This document shows, piece after piece, positions 26,114-35,326 of a stretch of 64,000 nt of DNA. Position 1 is the stretch's first letter, and the number at the start of each line of letters is the position of its first letter. The notes under the pieces were generated by a model. It saw only the letters and a list, made by a program, of their open reading frames with translations. It was not told the DNA's origin and ran no database searches. Position numbers and translations under genes: made by a program. The DNA comes from Ga0077555 sp964500805 (GTDB taxonomy: Bacteria; Pseudomonadota; Alphaproteobacteria; Rhizobiales; Hyphomicrobiaceae), in assembly GCA_964500805.1 (NCBI GenBank), contig CAZCQH010000006.1, positions 82,314-146,313 on the forward strand, in the 5' to 3' direction.

Positions 26114-27280
26114 ATGAACCTCGAGCCCACCGAAGAACAACGCGCCATCGTCGCCCAAGTCCGCCGCTTCGTCCGCGAGGAGATCGTGCCGCTGGAGGAC
26201 AAGCTCGATCCCGATGCGAGCGAGCTCCCCGAGGAGGACCGCGCCCGCCTCGTCGCCAAGGTCAAGGCCATGGGCCTTTATGGCCTCGACATACCCGCTG
26301 AGTACGGCGGTCCCGGTATCGACATGTCGACACGTGTGCTGCTCGCAATCGAAATGGGCCAGCACCGCGCCGGCCTTTACATGCCCTGCTACGGCGTCTT
26401 CGGTGCCGCCGGTCTGGCGCAGCTCTACGAAGCGACCGAGGAGCAGAAAGAGAAATACCTGCACCCGATGCTGCGCGGCGAGAAGCGCGCGTTCTTCGGA
26501 CTGACCGAGCCATCCGGCGGCTCCGATCCCGCTCGCGCCATCAGGACGCGCGCGGTGAAAACCAATGACGGCTGGGTAATCAACGGCTCCAAAGTCTTCA
26601 TTTCCGGCGCCGACAAGGCGGACTTCGGCCTTGTCTTCGCACGCACGGACCCCGAGAAGGGCCGCGGCGGCGTCACGTGCTTTATCGTCGAGACGTCAAA
26701 TCCCGGCTTCCACGTGCGCCGCATCGTGCACACGCTGCGCTCGTCCCACTACGCGACGGAGCTGTCCTTCACGGACATGAAGGTTGCCGACAAGGACATT
26801 CTGGGGCAGGTCAACAACGGGTTCGCGATTGCGAATGAGCGCCTCTCGCGTCAGCGCATTCCCTATGCCGCACAGTGCCTCGGCCCCGCCTACAAGGCGC
26901 ACGAGTTGGCCCTGGAATATGCGAAAGAGCGCGAGACGTTCGGCGCCAAGCTCGCCTCCCGCCAGGCGATCCAGTGGATGCTCGTCGACAACGAAATCGA
27001 CCTCAGGCAGGCGACGTGGATGTGCCTCGCAGCGGCCTCGAAGTGCGACAAGAACGAGCCGTTTCGCATGGAGGCTGGCCTTGCCAAGCTCGTCGCCAGC
27101 GAGGCGGCGGGCCGCGTCGTCGACCGCTCCATGCAGATCTTCGGCGGCTACGGCATGACCAAGGATTTCCCGTTCGAACGCTGGTATCGGGAACTGCGTA
27201 TCCGCCGCGTCGGCGAGGGCCCGAACGAGGTGCAGCGCCACGTCGTCGCGCGCGATCTCCTGGGCAGCGGGCTGAAGTGA
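26114..27280 (+). CDS. Acyl-CoA dehydrogenase
   Basis: A 388-residue flavoenzyme with the complete acyl-CoA dehydrogenase layout. FFGLTEPSGGSDPA is the FAD-binding signature, FIVETSNPGFHV lies in the beta domain, and the C-terminal signature QIFGGYGMTKDFPFERWYRE precedes ELRIRRVGEGPNEVQR, which binds the partner FAD. It oxidises an acyl-CoA and passes electrons to ETF. Chain specificity cannot be read from sequence. The G-rich repeat directly upstream may affect its expression. Confidence 0.93.
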   Translation: MNLEPTEEQRAIVAQVRRFVREEIVPLEDKLDPDASELPEEDRARLVAKVKAMGLYGLDIPAEYGGPGIDMSTRVLLAIEMGQHRAGLYMPCYGVFGAAGLAQLYEATEEQKEKYLHPMLRGEKRAFFGLTEPSGGSDPARAIRTRAVKTNDGWVINGSKVFISGADKADFGLVFARTDPEKGRGGVTCFIVETSNPGFHVRRIVHTLRSSHYATELSFTDMKVADKDILGQVNNGFAIANERLSRQRIPYAAQCLGPAYKAHELALEYAKERETFGAKLASRQAIQWMLVDNEIDLRQATWMCLAAASKCDKNEPFRMEAGLAKLVASEAAGRVVDRSMQIFGGYGMTKDFPFERWYRELRIRRVGEGPNEVQRHVVARDLLGSGLK

Positions 27281-27435
27281 CGCCGACGAAGCAGCGCCAT
27301 GCGCAGCGATACGTTGGGGTAAACCGAATGACCGCGCTTGGTCGACATGCCTGCAAGCCTCGCCATACTGGCCGCGGCAGCGATGACAGTCGCCAGCCCG
27401 AGCATCGCCCGCGGTTATACCTCCTCAAGCGACGC

Positions 27436-27555
27436 ATGATCGACACCGGCCTTTTTCCCATGGAGGAGAAGCCGGAGGAGCTCGCGGAGATGAACAAGCA
27501 AGAGGTCGCCCCCTATGCCGAATGGGTCAAGCGCGTGAACTTCAGAACCGATTGA
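27436..27555 (+). CDS. Short hypothetical ORF or gene fragment
   Basis: A 39-codon frame whose product is charged (EEKPEELAEMNKQEVAPYAE) and looks like the tail of a larger protein. The sequence between 27281 and 27436 stays open in the same frame but is Arg/His-rich and looks non-coding. No good ribosome site is seen. It may be a remnant; I keep it with low confidence. Confidence 0.25.
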   Translation: MIDTGLFPMEEKPEELAEMNKQEVAPYAEWVKRVNFRTD

Positions 27556-27560
27556 TCGGA

Positions 27561-27944
27561 ATGCGCTGTCCGTGCCGAAAGAAAAGTGAGACGACGGACT
27601 ACGCAGATTGCTGCGAGCGTTATCACGCGGCCAGTAAGATTGCGCCGACCGCTGAGGCGCTCATGCGCTCGCGCTATTCGGCATATGTGGTGAAGAATGC
27701 CAACTACATCTTGAGCAGCTGGCACCCATCGACCCGACCGGCGGACATTCCGTTCATTGCCGGGCAGGAGTGGCTGCAGCTACGCATCGTTTCGACGGCG
27801 ACGGAGACTGGCGGCGATCGTGCAACGGTGGAGTTCATCGCCCGCTCCCGCATTGGGGGCAAGACACACGTGCTGCACGAAATTTCCCGTTTCGTGCGCG
27901 AGAGTGGGCGCTGGCTTTATCTCGATGGCACGCTGTCTGGTTGA
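27561..27944 (+). CDS. YchJ-family protein (UPF0225, SEC-C-like zinc site)
   Basis: A 127-residue protein. The start MRCPCRKKSETTDYADCCER has the four-Cys pattern of the YchJ/SEC-C zinc-binding motif, though the usual CPCGSG is CPCRKKS here. LMRSRYSAYVVKNANYILSSW and the C-terminal FVRESGRWLYLDG match the NTF2-like YchJ domain. Function unknown. ATG 27561 is chosen because the Cys motif begins there in homologues. Confidence 0.8.
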   Translation: MRCPCRKKSETTDYADCCERYHAASKIAPTAEALMRSRYSAYVVKNANYILSSWHPSTRPADIPFIAGQEWLQLRIVSTATETGGDRATVEFIARSRIGGKTHVLHEISRFVRESGRWLYLDGTLSG

Positions 27945-28026
27945 AATGACGAGGGCGGGGCCACGCTGGCTCCCGCCCTTTATTGCGCTTCTGCGCTATC
28001 GCAGAGTGATGCGGCTCGCGCGCCGA

Positions 28027-28530
28027 TCAGTTCGGGTCCTTGGCTTTGATCGGCGGGGGTGTTTTCGCAGGCGTTGCGGAGGCCGGCTTAGCGGCAGGCG
28101 CCGGTGCGGGTGCAGCGGCTGCGCCTGTGACGCCTGCCTTCGGCGCTTCCACCTTCTTCGCGTTCACCTTCGGTGCAGCGTCGCTTTTCGACGCGGCCGG
28201 TGGAGCGGGAGTACTGGCCGTCTGGCCACCGTCGCCCCAGCACACGGTTGCCGTCGCCTTGCAAGTGTGCTCGTCGAAGAAGCCGAAGTCGAGAAACAGT
28301 TCGCAGGTCACGTCCTTCTTGCCGGTCGTGTACTTCTTGATGCCGTTTTGTGCCGCCCAATCGGCGATGTGTTTATCGAGCAGTGCCTGGGCGTCCTTGG
28401 TCGGCCCCTCCTTGCCGTAATCGTTCACGGAAAAGCCGAGCTTGGTGCACTTGGCGGCGGCGGGAAGTGCGCCGACGGCCAGGACGGCGGCGGCGATCGC
28501 AGTCGCGGAGATCATTCTGGCAATTGCCAT
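28027..28530 (-). CDS. Secreted protein with Pro/Ala-rich tail
   Basis: A 167-residue protein with a signal peptide (MAIARMISATAIAAAVLAVG, cleavage near ALPAAA). The mature N-terminal half has three or four Cys (KCTKLGF, VTCELFLDFG, HTCKATATVCWGDGG) that could form disulfides. The C-terminal 70 residues are low-complexity Ala/Pro/Lys. This looks like a periplasmic protein anchored or extended by a disordered tail. I do not recognise the family. Confidence 0.7.
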   Translation of the reverse strand: MAIARMISATAIAAAVLAVGALPAAAKCTKLGFSVNDYGKEGPTKDAQALLDKHIADWAAQNGIKKYTTGKKDVTCELFLDFGFFDEHTCKATATVCWGDGGQTASTPAPPAASKSDAAPKVNAKKVEAPKAGVTGAAAAPAPAPAAKPASATPAKTPPPIKAKDPN

Positions 28531-28787
28531 GACAGCCTCGGGCCAAAGTTGGCGTTGGTCGAGCTATAGCCAGGGCGCAGCCACGACGCCACCCAAAGCA
28601 GCCATACCGTCAACAGGCAATTTCACCTGTTGTACAAATGGTTCACTCAGTCATCGATGGCACTAGACCGCGCAATTGGACAGTCCATTTGATCGATGTC
28701 GCCAATGGCCTCAGTACCGCTGCCAGCTTCGGATTCGGCAGGACATCGCATTGCTCAAGTGCGCACTATCGAGGGGCGGAAAGTAGC

Positions 28788-29153
28788 TCAATGCATGTAG
28801 GGCGAGTCGCCACCGCGTGGAGCCACTCCGGAATCGAAGAAGAAGCCGTGGTCGAAGGGCCCAGACGACGTTTGCCGGTCGAGAAGTGGGTCGCGATAGA
28901 GGTAGGATCCGCCGTAGAGCGTGCGGCTGCTGCCATACGTGTTAATGCTGTCGGCCGCGTAGTACGAATACCCGCCGCGGCGCTGGACGAACCCGCGCAC
29001 CTGTGCACCGCGCTTGCGGTAGTAGCCCGCCTTCGGGTGCTCGCTGATCTGGGCACCTTCGTCCGCCTTGCGCGGCTTGCCGCCGGCCAGCGCTTCCCCG
29101 GAACCGGCCAATGCAAGGGCTGCAGCACAGGCGGCAAGAATCAATTTCATCAT
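28788..29153 (-). CDS. Small secreted Tyr/Gly-rich protein
   Basis: A protein of about 121 residues with a signal peptide (MMKLILAACAAALALAGSG). The mature part has KAGYYRKRGAQVRGFVQRRG, then a Tyr/Gly/Ser segment with YSYYAADSINTYGSSRTLYG and PFDHGFFFDSG. This resembles small secreted proteins of unknown function that occur in several paralogues in Rhizobiales. The start is placed at the double ATG with GGATGG upstream. Confidence 0.65.
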   Translation of the reverse strand: MMKLILAACAAALALAGSGEALAGGKPRKADEGAQISEHPKAGYYRKRGAQVRGFVQRRGGYSYYAADSINTYGSSRTLYGGSYLYRDPLLDRQTSSGPFDHGFFFDSGVAPRGGDSPYMH

Positions 29154-29381
29154 GGCATCCATCCAGGTCGCGACCACTGAAGCATAGCGCAGGAGATGAA
29201 GAAAGTGTTGCCGGCACGTGAACCTGCAGCCGTTTGCAGCTCGCTGTGACCCAAACACAACGCCTGATCCGCAATGACATCTGCTTTCCCAGCAAGAAGC
29301 GTGCGAAGCCAGTGTGGCCAGGGCTATGCTCCGAGGCGTTTCCGTGAGTCTGCGGCACATTCGTCATCTCTGGAGGATGCC

Positions 29382-29675
29382 ATGGATATCGTCAGCTTGA
29401 TCATTCAGCTCGCAGGCGGTGCGGCCGGCGGCAACATCGCCGGCTCGCTTCTGAAAAACATGAGCCTTGGTCCGGGCGGGAACGCGATTGCCGGCGCGAT
29501 CGGTGGGCTGCTCGGCGGAAACATACTGAACAGCGCACTGGGCATTGGCAAAGCAGCGGCGACGGCAGGGCTCGATATCGGCGCCGTAATCAGCCTAATC
29601 GCTGGCAGCGGCGTCGGTGGTGGCGTCATGATGGTGCTGGTCGGCCTGCTGCGTTCAATCTTCGCGAAGCAGTGA
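29382..29675 (+). CDS. Gly-rich small membrane protein
   Basis: A 97-residue protein, almost entirely hydrophobic and Gly-rich: QLAGGAAGGNIAGSLL, then GGNAIAGAIGGLLGGNIL and SGVGGGVMMVLVGLL. Repeated GxxxG spacing suggests glycine-zipper membrane helices. A good TGGAGG lies 7 bases before the ATG. Function unknown. Confidence 0.65.
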   Translation: MDIVSLIIQLAGGAAGGNIAGSLLKNMSLGPGGNAIAGAIGGLLGGNILNSALGIGKAAATAGLDIGAVISLIAGSGVGGGVMMVLVGLLRSIFAKQ

Positions 29676-30156
29676 CGCGACTTCCGAAGGTTGGTGTGCC
29701 CTAGCAGATGTGCTTTCGGTTGTGGACGACACCCTTTTATTCGATCTCGAGCGGTGTGCTCCTGAGGCGTGCCAGGGCGCTTGCCAGCAGGTTCTCTGGC
29801 GATGCGAAGCATGGTTATCAAATCGTTAATATATTTGATAAAATTCGATCTTCGCGCTGTTGCGTTCCAAGGGGGTCTAGGCGCTCGCGACAGCGAGTGG
29901 CTACCCCCCCCTAGCCAACACCCCTGTGACCCCACTAGAAACGCATCCTAGCGCAACTGGGAGGCATTTCAGCATCGAGCTTCGCCCGACCACCCCCATC
30001 GCGGCGAGTTGCAGATGGAAATCGTTCGTGTTGATACCTGCTGATAAGTGATCGCTATTCAATTTGCACTTAACGCGTGCATATGGCGGATATTTTCTTC
30101 AGTTCGTCGGCGTTGCCGCTCGCCGCCAATCCGGCCCCCTGAGCAACCTGCTCGGG
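29676..30156. other. Gene-free stretch between convergent genes, with a hairpin
   Basis: No supported gene in 481 bases. The middle (29815-29855) is AT-rich. At 29870-29911 an imperfect inverted repeat pairs AGGGGG...CGCTCGC with GCGAGTGGCTACCCCCC around a GACA loop, flanked by genes that converge on it. It could end transcription from both sides, although no T run is present. Confidence 0.5.
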
Positions 30157-31047
30157 TCATGCCTCAGCGCATCCGGCGAGCCAGGTGAGACGGTGGCTTC
30201 CTTCGCCTTGCGCAAGCCGCTGGCAGAGGAACGGCAGCAGAGCTTTCAATCTCTCGTCGAGACGGAAGGGCGGGTTTGTGATGACAAGCGCCGTTGCCTG
30301 AAGCCGCGCTTCCACAGAAGTGCGCCCGACCCGCAGTTCAGCCAATAGAATTTTCCTGGGCCCAGCTTTGGCTGCCAGCCGATAGAAGTGCTGCACGGCA
30401 AGGACGTCCTTTATAGGCAGCCAAATCAGCATGCTGCCCGTCTCGAAGCGGCGGTGCGCCTCCATCATCGCTTTGACGAGGCGGTCGAACTCGCCTGCCT
30501 CTTCGAACGGCGGATCGACCAGTACCAAGCCGCGGCGCTCCTTCGGCGGCAGCAAGGCCTTCAAAGCTTGCCATCCGTCAATCGTCATCATCTTTGCACG
30601 GGGATCGCGGCCAATCGCTTCTTCGAGCGCCTTTCGATCTTCTGGATGCAGCTCGTTGGCGATCAGGCGATCCTGCTTCCGCATCAGCCGTAGTGCCAGG
30701 ACTGGCGAGCCGGGGTACGTCTTCAGTGCGCCTTGGGGGCCAGCGACAGCTCCCGAATGCTCGGCATTCACTGCCAGGACGGCATCGAGGTAAGGCTTCA
30801 AGATTTCGCCAGCAGCCGTCGGTAGCGGTACAGCGTCCGGTCCGAGCAGCCGGCCGATGCCATCTCGCCATTCGCCCGTCTTCAGTGCTGCCGCGCCTGC
30901 AAGATCATACCGTCCGCTCCCGGCATGCGTGTCGATCACGCGAAACGCAGCCGGCTTCAGCTTCAAATGCTCGATGATCAGCGCCAGCACGGCGTGCTTC
31001 AGCACATCCGCGAAATTGCCGGCATGGAACGCGTGGCGGTAGTTCAT
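30157..31047 (-). CDS. rlmJ: 23S rRNA (adenine2030-N6)-methyltransferase RlmJ
   Basis: A 296-residue RlmJ. The N-terminal signature MNYRHAFHAGNFADVLKH is diagnostic, followed by the SAM-binding DTHAGSGRYDL and the catalytic motif VLVDPPFEEAGEF (DPPF type). The enzyme methylates A2030 of 23S rRNA. ATG 31047 is chosen because the family starts at MNYRHAFHAGN; a longer frame begins at 31077. It is single, with the receiver gene upstream on the same strand. Confidence 0.95.
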   Translation of the reverse strand: MNYRHAFHAGNFADVLKHAVLALIIEHLKLKPAAFRVIDTHAGSGRYDLAGAAALKTGEWRDGIGRLLGPDAVPLPTAAGEILKPYLDAVLAVNAEHSGAVAGPQGALKTYPGSPVLALRLMRKQDRLIANELHPEDRKALEEAIGRDPRAKMMTIDGWQALKALLPPKERRGLVLVDPPFEEAGEFDRLVKAMMEAHRRFETGSMLIWLPIKDVLAVQHFYRLAAKAGPRKILLAELRVGRTSVEARLQATALVITNPPFRLDERLKALLPFLCQRLAQGEGSHRLTWLAGCAEA

Positions 31048-31195
31048 GGCGAGCGGTTTGACCCGCGCAAGAGACAAGCGTCAAGTCGAAGGCTTCAATG
31101 CGCGAGAGGCCTGCTGGTTCTGCCCGGGACCGTCGGCATGGTGCCGAAGTCGAACGAGCCTGCCACAGCAGTCACGCGTAGGTGCGAATGGCGCC

Positions 31196-31561
31196 TCAAT
31201 GCAAGCCGATGTCGGTCAGTTTGGCCTTGAGCTCGTCGCGGTCGAAGGGCTTCAAGAGATACTCGTCGGCGCCGGCGGCGAAAGCACGGGCGAGCTCCGC
31301 GGGATCGTTCTCCGCCGTGCAGTAGATCACATAGGGTCGACGCTCGAACTTGGCGAGGCGCAGCGCGGTCAAGAACTCGATGCCGTTCATGACCGGCATG
31401 TGCGTGTCGAGCAGAATCGCGTCCGGCAGCTCGGCCTGGCAGCGCTCGATCGCCTCCTGGCCGTTTTCGGCCTCCATCGCCTCGATCTGCATGGTCTCCA
31501 GGATACGGCGGGCAACCTTGCGGATCACTTCCGAGTCATCGACGACGAGACAGCGCTTCAT
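31196..31561 (-). CDS. Single-domain response regulator (CheY-like)
   Basis: A 121-residue receiver with nothing attached. KRCLVVDDSEVIRKVARRIL gives the acidic pocket, DAILLDTHMPVMNGIEFL the phospho-acceptor Asp, VIYCTAE the switch Thr and LLKPFDRDEL the conserved Lys. With no output domain it must act by protein contact, for example with a kinase or motor. ATG 31585 with AGGCGG upstream is an alternative start. No cognate kinase is adjacent. Confidence 0.88.
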   Translation of the reverse strand: MKRCLVVDDSEVIRKVARRILETMQIEAMEAENGQEAIERCQAELPDAILLDTHMPVMNGIEFLTALRLAKFERRPYVIYCTAENDPAELARAFAAGADEYLLKPFDRDELKAKLTDIGLH

Positions 31562-31795
31562 GGAACCATTCCGGACATGGGTCATCGCAATGCCGCCTGA
31601 GCGTGCTGGCGGGATGATCCGCATCCTGAAGGCGAGCGGTTAACGAAAGGCAAACGTCCGCATCGATTTCGTGCGCAAAATGCAGCTCTGACCACCAGAA
31701 CACCGCTTGCACGGGTGCTGAGGGCGGGCGATGGTGTCGCTCTTCCGGAACAAACGAGCACTTGAGAACCCTCGCGCTGAGCCCAGGAGCAAGCC

Positions 31796-33532
31796 ATGGT
31801 CGACAGCTTCGATCTCGTCATCCGCAACGGCACCATCATCGACGGCACCGGCGCCGCTGGCTTCGAGGCCGACGTCGGCATCTCGAATGGCGTCATCGGT
31901 GCAGTCGGCAAGTCCCTCGGCAAGGGCCGCGACGAGATCGACGCCAAGGGCCAGATCGTGACGCCTGGCTTCGTCGATCTTCACACGCACTACGACGCAC
32001 AGGTGACTTGGGCGAGCGAAATCACGCCCTCGAGCTGGAACGGCGTCACAACCGCCGTGATCGGCAACTGCGGGGTCGGTTTTGCACCGTGCAGGCCCGA
32101 GCAGCGCGACATGCTCATAAAGCTTATGGAAGGCGTCGAGGACATTCCTGAGGTCGTGCTCACGGAAGGTCTGCCATGGAACTGGCATACGTTCGAGGAC
32201 TATCTCGATGCCCTGGAGGCGCGGCCGTTCGATCTCGATGTCGTGACGCAGGTGCCGCACGCAGCACTCCGTGTCTACGTGATGGGCCAGCGGGGCGCTG
32301 ATCGTGAGCCGGCCACGGCGGATGACCGCGCCAAGATGGCGGCACTTGCTGCCGCTGGCGTCCGTGCCGGAGCGCTGGGCTTCTCGACCTCGCGCACGAT
32401 CAATCATAAGACGCTCGATGGTCGTCATATCCCGACTCTCAGGGCCGACGAGGCTGAGCTCACCGAAATTGCGCTCGCGCTCTCGAATGTCGGCGCCGGC
32501 TGGCTGCAGGTGATCTCCGACTTCGACGAGCCCGAGGAGGAAATGGCCTTGCTTCGGCGCCTCGTCGAGCGCTCGCGCCGACCCATGTCGATCACCATTC
32601 TGCAGCGCGACAACAAGCCGGAGGAGTGGCGCCGCCTGATGGGGCGCATCGATGAGGCGCAAGCCGCGGGCCACCAGATGATGGGCCAGGTGCTGACGCG
32701 CCCAACGGGCATCCTGCTCGGCTTCGAGATTTCCCAGAACCCGTTCCTCGGCCGGCCCAGCTGGAAGCAGATCGAGCATCTGCAGTTCGCCGAGAAGATG
32801 AAGCACTTGCGCAATCCAGAGTTCCGCGCGCGCCTCATCGGCGAGACCATTGACGATGAAGTCTTAAAGCGTCGAGTCACGAAGTGGGACCGCATCTTCC
32901 CGCTCGGCGATCCGCCGAACTATGAGCCCGCCGGAGAGACGAGCGTTGCTGCCCGTGCCGCGCGTGAGGGCCGCCCGCCCGCCGAGGTCGTCTACGACAT
33001 GCTGCTCGAGAAGGACGGTAAGGCGATACTCTATCGCCCGCTCTCCAACTACACGTATGGCACGCTCGACACCGTGCACGACATGATGACTCATCCGAAC
33101 ACGCTGGTGGGTCTCGGCGATGGTGGCGCGCACGTCGGCGTGCTCTGCGATGCGAGCGCCATCACCTATATGCTGACACATTGGACCCGCGACCGCACGC
33201 GCGGTCCCAAGCTGCCGCTGCCGTGGGCAATCAAGCGGCTCACCAGCGACAACGCTCGTGCAATTGGGTTGAATGACCGCGGCGTCGTCCGCCGAGGCGC
33301 CAAGGCCGATCTTAACGTGATTGCTTATGATCGCATGCGGCTTAAGGCCCCTGAGGTCGTCTATGATCTACCCAGCGGCGGGCGCCGCCTGATCCAGAAA
33401 ACCGAAGGCTACAGCGCGACAATAGTTGCCGGGAAGATCGTAACTCGCGATGGTTCTGCGACCGGCAAGCTTCCCGGTCGTTTGGTCCGCGGTCCCAAAT
33501 CGGCTCCCCCTTTGGCTCAAGCGGCAGAGTGA
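31796..33532 (+). CDS. D-aminoacylase-like amidohydrolase
   Basis: A 578-residue amidohydrolase. DLVIRNGTIIDGTG opens the beta-sandwich domain, VTPGFVDLHTHYDAQ has the HxH metal site, and VIGNCGVGFAPCRP corresponds to the Cys loop of D-aminoacylases. The C-terminal GLGDGGAHVG has the conserved Asp. The family hydrolyses N-acyl-D-amino acids or related amides. It is longer than typical D-aminoacylases (about 480 residues). No neighbouring gene defines its substrate. Confidence 0.85.
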   Translation: MVDSFDLVIRNGTIIDGTGAAGFEADVGISNGVIGAVGKSLGKGRDEIDAKGQIVTPGFVDLHTHYDAQVTWASEITPSSWNGVTTAVIGNCGVGFAPCRPEQRDMLIKLMEGVEDIPEVVLTEGLPWNWHTFEDYLDALEARPFDLDVVTQVPHAALRVYVMGQRGADREPATADDRAKMAALAAAGVRAGALGFSTSRTINHKTLDGRHIPTLRADEAELTEIALALSNVGAGWLQVISDFDEPEEEMALLRRLVERSRRPMSITILQRDNKPEEWRRLMGRIDEAQAAGHQMMGQVLTRPTGILLGFEISQNPFLGRPSWKQIEHLQFAEKMKHLRNPEFRARLIGETIDDEVLKRRVTKWDRIFPLGDPPNYEPAGETSVAARAAREGRPPAEVVYDMLLEKDGKAILYRPLSNYTYGTLDTVHDMMTHPNTLVGLGDGGAHVGVLCDASAITYMLTHWTRDRTRGPKLPLPWAIKRLTSDNARAIGLNDRGVVRRGAKADLNVIAYDRMRLKAPEVVYDLPSGGRRLIQKTEGYSATIVAGKIVTRDGSATGKLPGRLVRGPKSAPPLAQAAE

Positions 33533-33581
33533 GTCGAATGCGCAGAAAGGCCTGAGGCTGTTTTGTGTCTCGCAACGAAAT

Positions 33582-33608
33582 ACGCCGCGACCGGATTGGC
33601 CGCGGCGT
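33582..33608. terminator. Hairpin between convergent genes
   Basis: ACGCCGCG at 33582-33589 pairs with CGCGGCGT at 33601-33608 around an 11-base loop, between the amidohydrolase stop and the EF-hand gene stop. On the minus strand it is followed by TATTTCGTT, so it may be a weak terminator for the EF-hand gene. Confidence 0.45.
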
Positions 33609-33632
33609 TCACCAGTCACCGGAGCGAGCTCG

Positions 33633-33956
33633 TTACGAGCCTGAGCAAGCTTTCATAAATTCTTGCTGCGTGACCGACGTAGAGTTCGCTAGCGACGCGG
33701 GCATCGAAGCCTTCGCTCCGGTTACCTCTGCTTGATCCAAACGGTTATCGCTATTGCGATCGGCCGTTTTCCAGATCGATTCACACTCTGTCCGGGTCTT
33801 CATCCCGGCCGCCCCACCGCCAGCTCCGCCGGTCGCACCCGGTGACGTCGTTGTGCCTGGCGTCGTTGTTCCCGGCGTCGATGGAGTGGTCTGAGCGATC
33901 GCCGATCCAGCGAAAAGCGCAACCACTGCGCATCCAGCTAACAAGTTCTTAAGCAT
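33633..33956 (-). CDS. Secreted EF-hand protein under EcfG control
   Basis: A 107-residue protein with a signal peptide (MLKNLLAGCAVVALFAGSAI, cleavage near IAQ), a Thr/Pro/Gly-rich linker at residues 23-50 and one EF-hand loop at residues 66-77 (DRNSDNRLDQAE), with Asp/Asn/Asp/Asp and the final Glu at positions 1, 3, 5, 9 and 12 as in calcium-binding loops. Two Cys (ECES and KACSGS) may form a disulfide. A perfect EcfG-type promoter lies directly upstream, placing it in the general stress regulon. Its role is unknown. Confidence 0.75.
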   Translation of the reverse strand: MLKNLLAGCAVVALFAGSAIAQTTPSTPGTTTPGTTTSPGATGGAGGGAAGMKTRTECESIWKTADRNSDNRLDQAEVTGAKASMPASLANSTSVTQQEFMKACSGS

Positions 33957-33987
33957 CGAGTATCTCCTCGGTTGTTGACAAGCGGAG

Positions 33988-34013
33988 AACGTTCGCTTCC
34001 CGGGACTGGTTCC
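33988..34013 (-). promoter_or_regulatory. EcfG-type promoter of the EF-hand gene
   Basis: On the minus strand GGAAC (34013-34009), a 17-base spacer and CGTT (33991-33988). The predicted start near 33980 leaves a short leader before the ATG at 33956. Confidence 0.75.
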
Positions 34014-34016
34014 CTA

Positions 34017-34361
34017 TCAATCGAGGACGACTTGAACGTCGTTGGGTTCCACTTGTCGCTGGCGCCGTATGCGATACGTCCCCGGTTCCAACGCTATTGC
34101 GTCGTGCTCGTCGTGCCGGAGATAGGCGTCTTTGACCGCGACGCGCACATGGCCAATGTAAAGCTCTGGCGGAACGTCGCGAGCCAGCTCATCATCTCGG
34201 AAGAACGTCACTCGCTCATGGATGGCGTGCCGATGCCCGGTCGCCTCACCCTCCGCAACAACGGTGATGCCCGACTGGGACGGCGGCGCAATCACCCCTG
34301 ATGGCTGAAAATCGTCCACTCGCTCGATCAGGATGTCGCCTTGGGCACAAAGTCTATGCAT
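34017..34361 (-). CDS. Conserved small protein of the QGDILIERV type (DUF6745 partner)
   Basis: A 114-residue protein: AQGDILIERVDDF, then GEATGHRHAIHERVTFF, DEHDAIALEPGTYRIRRQRQ. This conserved pattern occurs in small bacterial proteins that are often found near DUF6745 genes, and a DUF6745-like gene lies 7 kb away in the same island. The His-rich centre could bind metal. Function unknown. A perfect EcfG-type promoter lies 217 bases upstream of the ATG. Confidence 0.65.
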   Translation of the reverse strand: MHRLCAQGDILIERVDDFQPSGVIAPPSQSGITVVAEGEATGHRHAIHERVTFFRDDELARDVPPELYIGHVRVAVKDAYLRHDEHDAIALEPGTYRIRRQRQVEPNDVQVVLD

Positions 34362-34577
34362 GGTTTTCTCCGTTACTGTCGTTTCGAAACATTCTGGTCA
34401 GCAGACGCGCGACGGCATTCCAGCTGCAGGCGGCTCAGCGTCAAAACCACGCAGTACCGAGCGCTTTCCGGAGACCAAATGCCGCTTCAATCGTCATTTT
34501 ATTGCCATTAGACGTCTTGAAACGAGCTGAGTTGCTGGCCAACGACGGCGTCTTCCGAGCAGAATGGTCTGCCGGAG

Positions 34578-34602
34578 AACGCGGCGAGCGACAGGGGGTT
34601 CC
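34578..34602 (-). promoter_or_regulatory. EcfG-type promoter upstream of the QGDILIERV gene
   Basis: On the minus strand GGAAC (34602-34598), a 16-base spacer and CGTT (34581-34578). The leader to the ATG at 34361 would be about 210 bases. It also lies in the 5' region of the divergent matrixin gene. Confidence 0.6.
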
Positions 34603-34624
34603 GAGAAATCCGGGGGGGCCAAAC

Positions 34625-35323
34625 GTGAGAGCCTTGGTTTGGATCATTGTCTTTGCGTCGACGACGCTTGCCGCTCACGCAGATATCCTGGCATTTCGCC
34701 GCCTCCACCTCGGCGGGCACCAAGTAAGGTGGCAACCGGCGGCAACAGGCGAGATACTGCTTCGCTATGTGATTGCCGAGAGCGCTGCTACCTTCAAGGA
34801 CGCCATCAATTGCGGTTCTTTGGCGCCATTTCGTGCTCTTGAGAAAACGGCGAATGCCGAGCGAACCGCCGTCCGCGCCGAGCTGACCGCGGCATTCCAG
34901 CTCTGGAGCGAAATCGCAGCTATCCGCTTTGAAGAAACAACCAGTGTCGACCAAGCGGACATCGTGATCGGTGCTCAACAGCGACCTGTCGGGCGCGCAT
35001 TCGCGCAGGTTTTTTTTGACGAAGCCCATCCTGGACAAGTCAAGCCAATCACCAAAGCTGTCGTGTGTCTGAATCCGACGGTGAACTGGAAAATCGGGTA
35101 CGATGGCAATTTGGACATCTACGATCTTCGACACACAATTGCGCACGAGATCGGACACGCGATCGGTCTGGATCACTCCCCCACATCAGGGCATTTGATG
35201 TGGTACAAGTACGATGAGCGCATGCGTGGCCTGAGCAACGGGGACATCGCCGGCGCTCAGGCCCTCTACGGACCGGCGAGCCCAAAAGAAACCGCCAGCG
35301 CGCATACGCGAACCGGCGGTTGA
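34625..35323 (+). CDS. Secreted matrixin-type metalloprotease (M10-like)
   Basis: A 232-residue protein starting at GTG after a GGGGGGG run. Signal peptide to about LAAHADI. The zinc motif HEIGHAIGLDH is at residues about 174-184 (HExxHxxGxxH), followed by a Met-turn HLMWYKYDERM, as in metzincins. QADIVIGAQQ precedes it. This is a small exported zinc protease. No inhibitor gene is evident. It lies inside the stress island, but I found no EcfG element reading toward it. Confidence 0.85.
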   Translation: MRALVWIIVFASTTLAAHADILAFRRLHLGGHQVRWQPAATGEILLRYVIAESAATFKDAINCGSLAPFRALEKTANAERTAVRAELTAAFQLWSEIAAIRFEETTSVDQADIVIGAQQRPVGRAFAQVFFDEAHPGQVKPITKAVVCLNPTVNWKIGYDGNLDIYDLRHTIAHEIGHAIGLDHSPTSGHLMWYKYDERMRGLSNGDIAGAQALYGPASPKETASAHTRTGG

Positions 35324-35326
35324 TCC

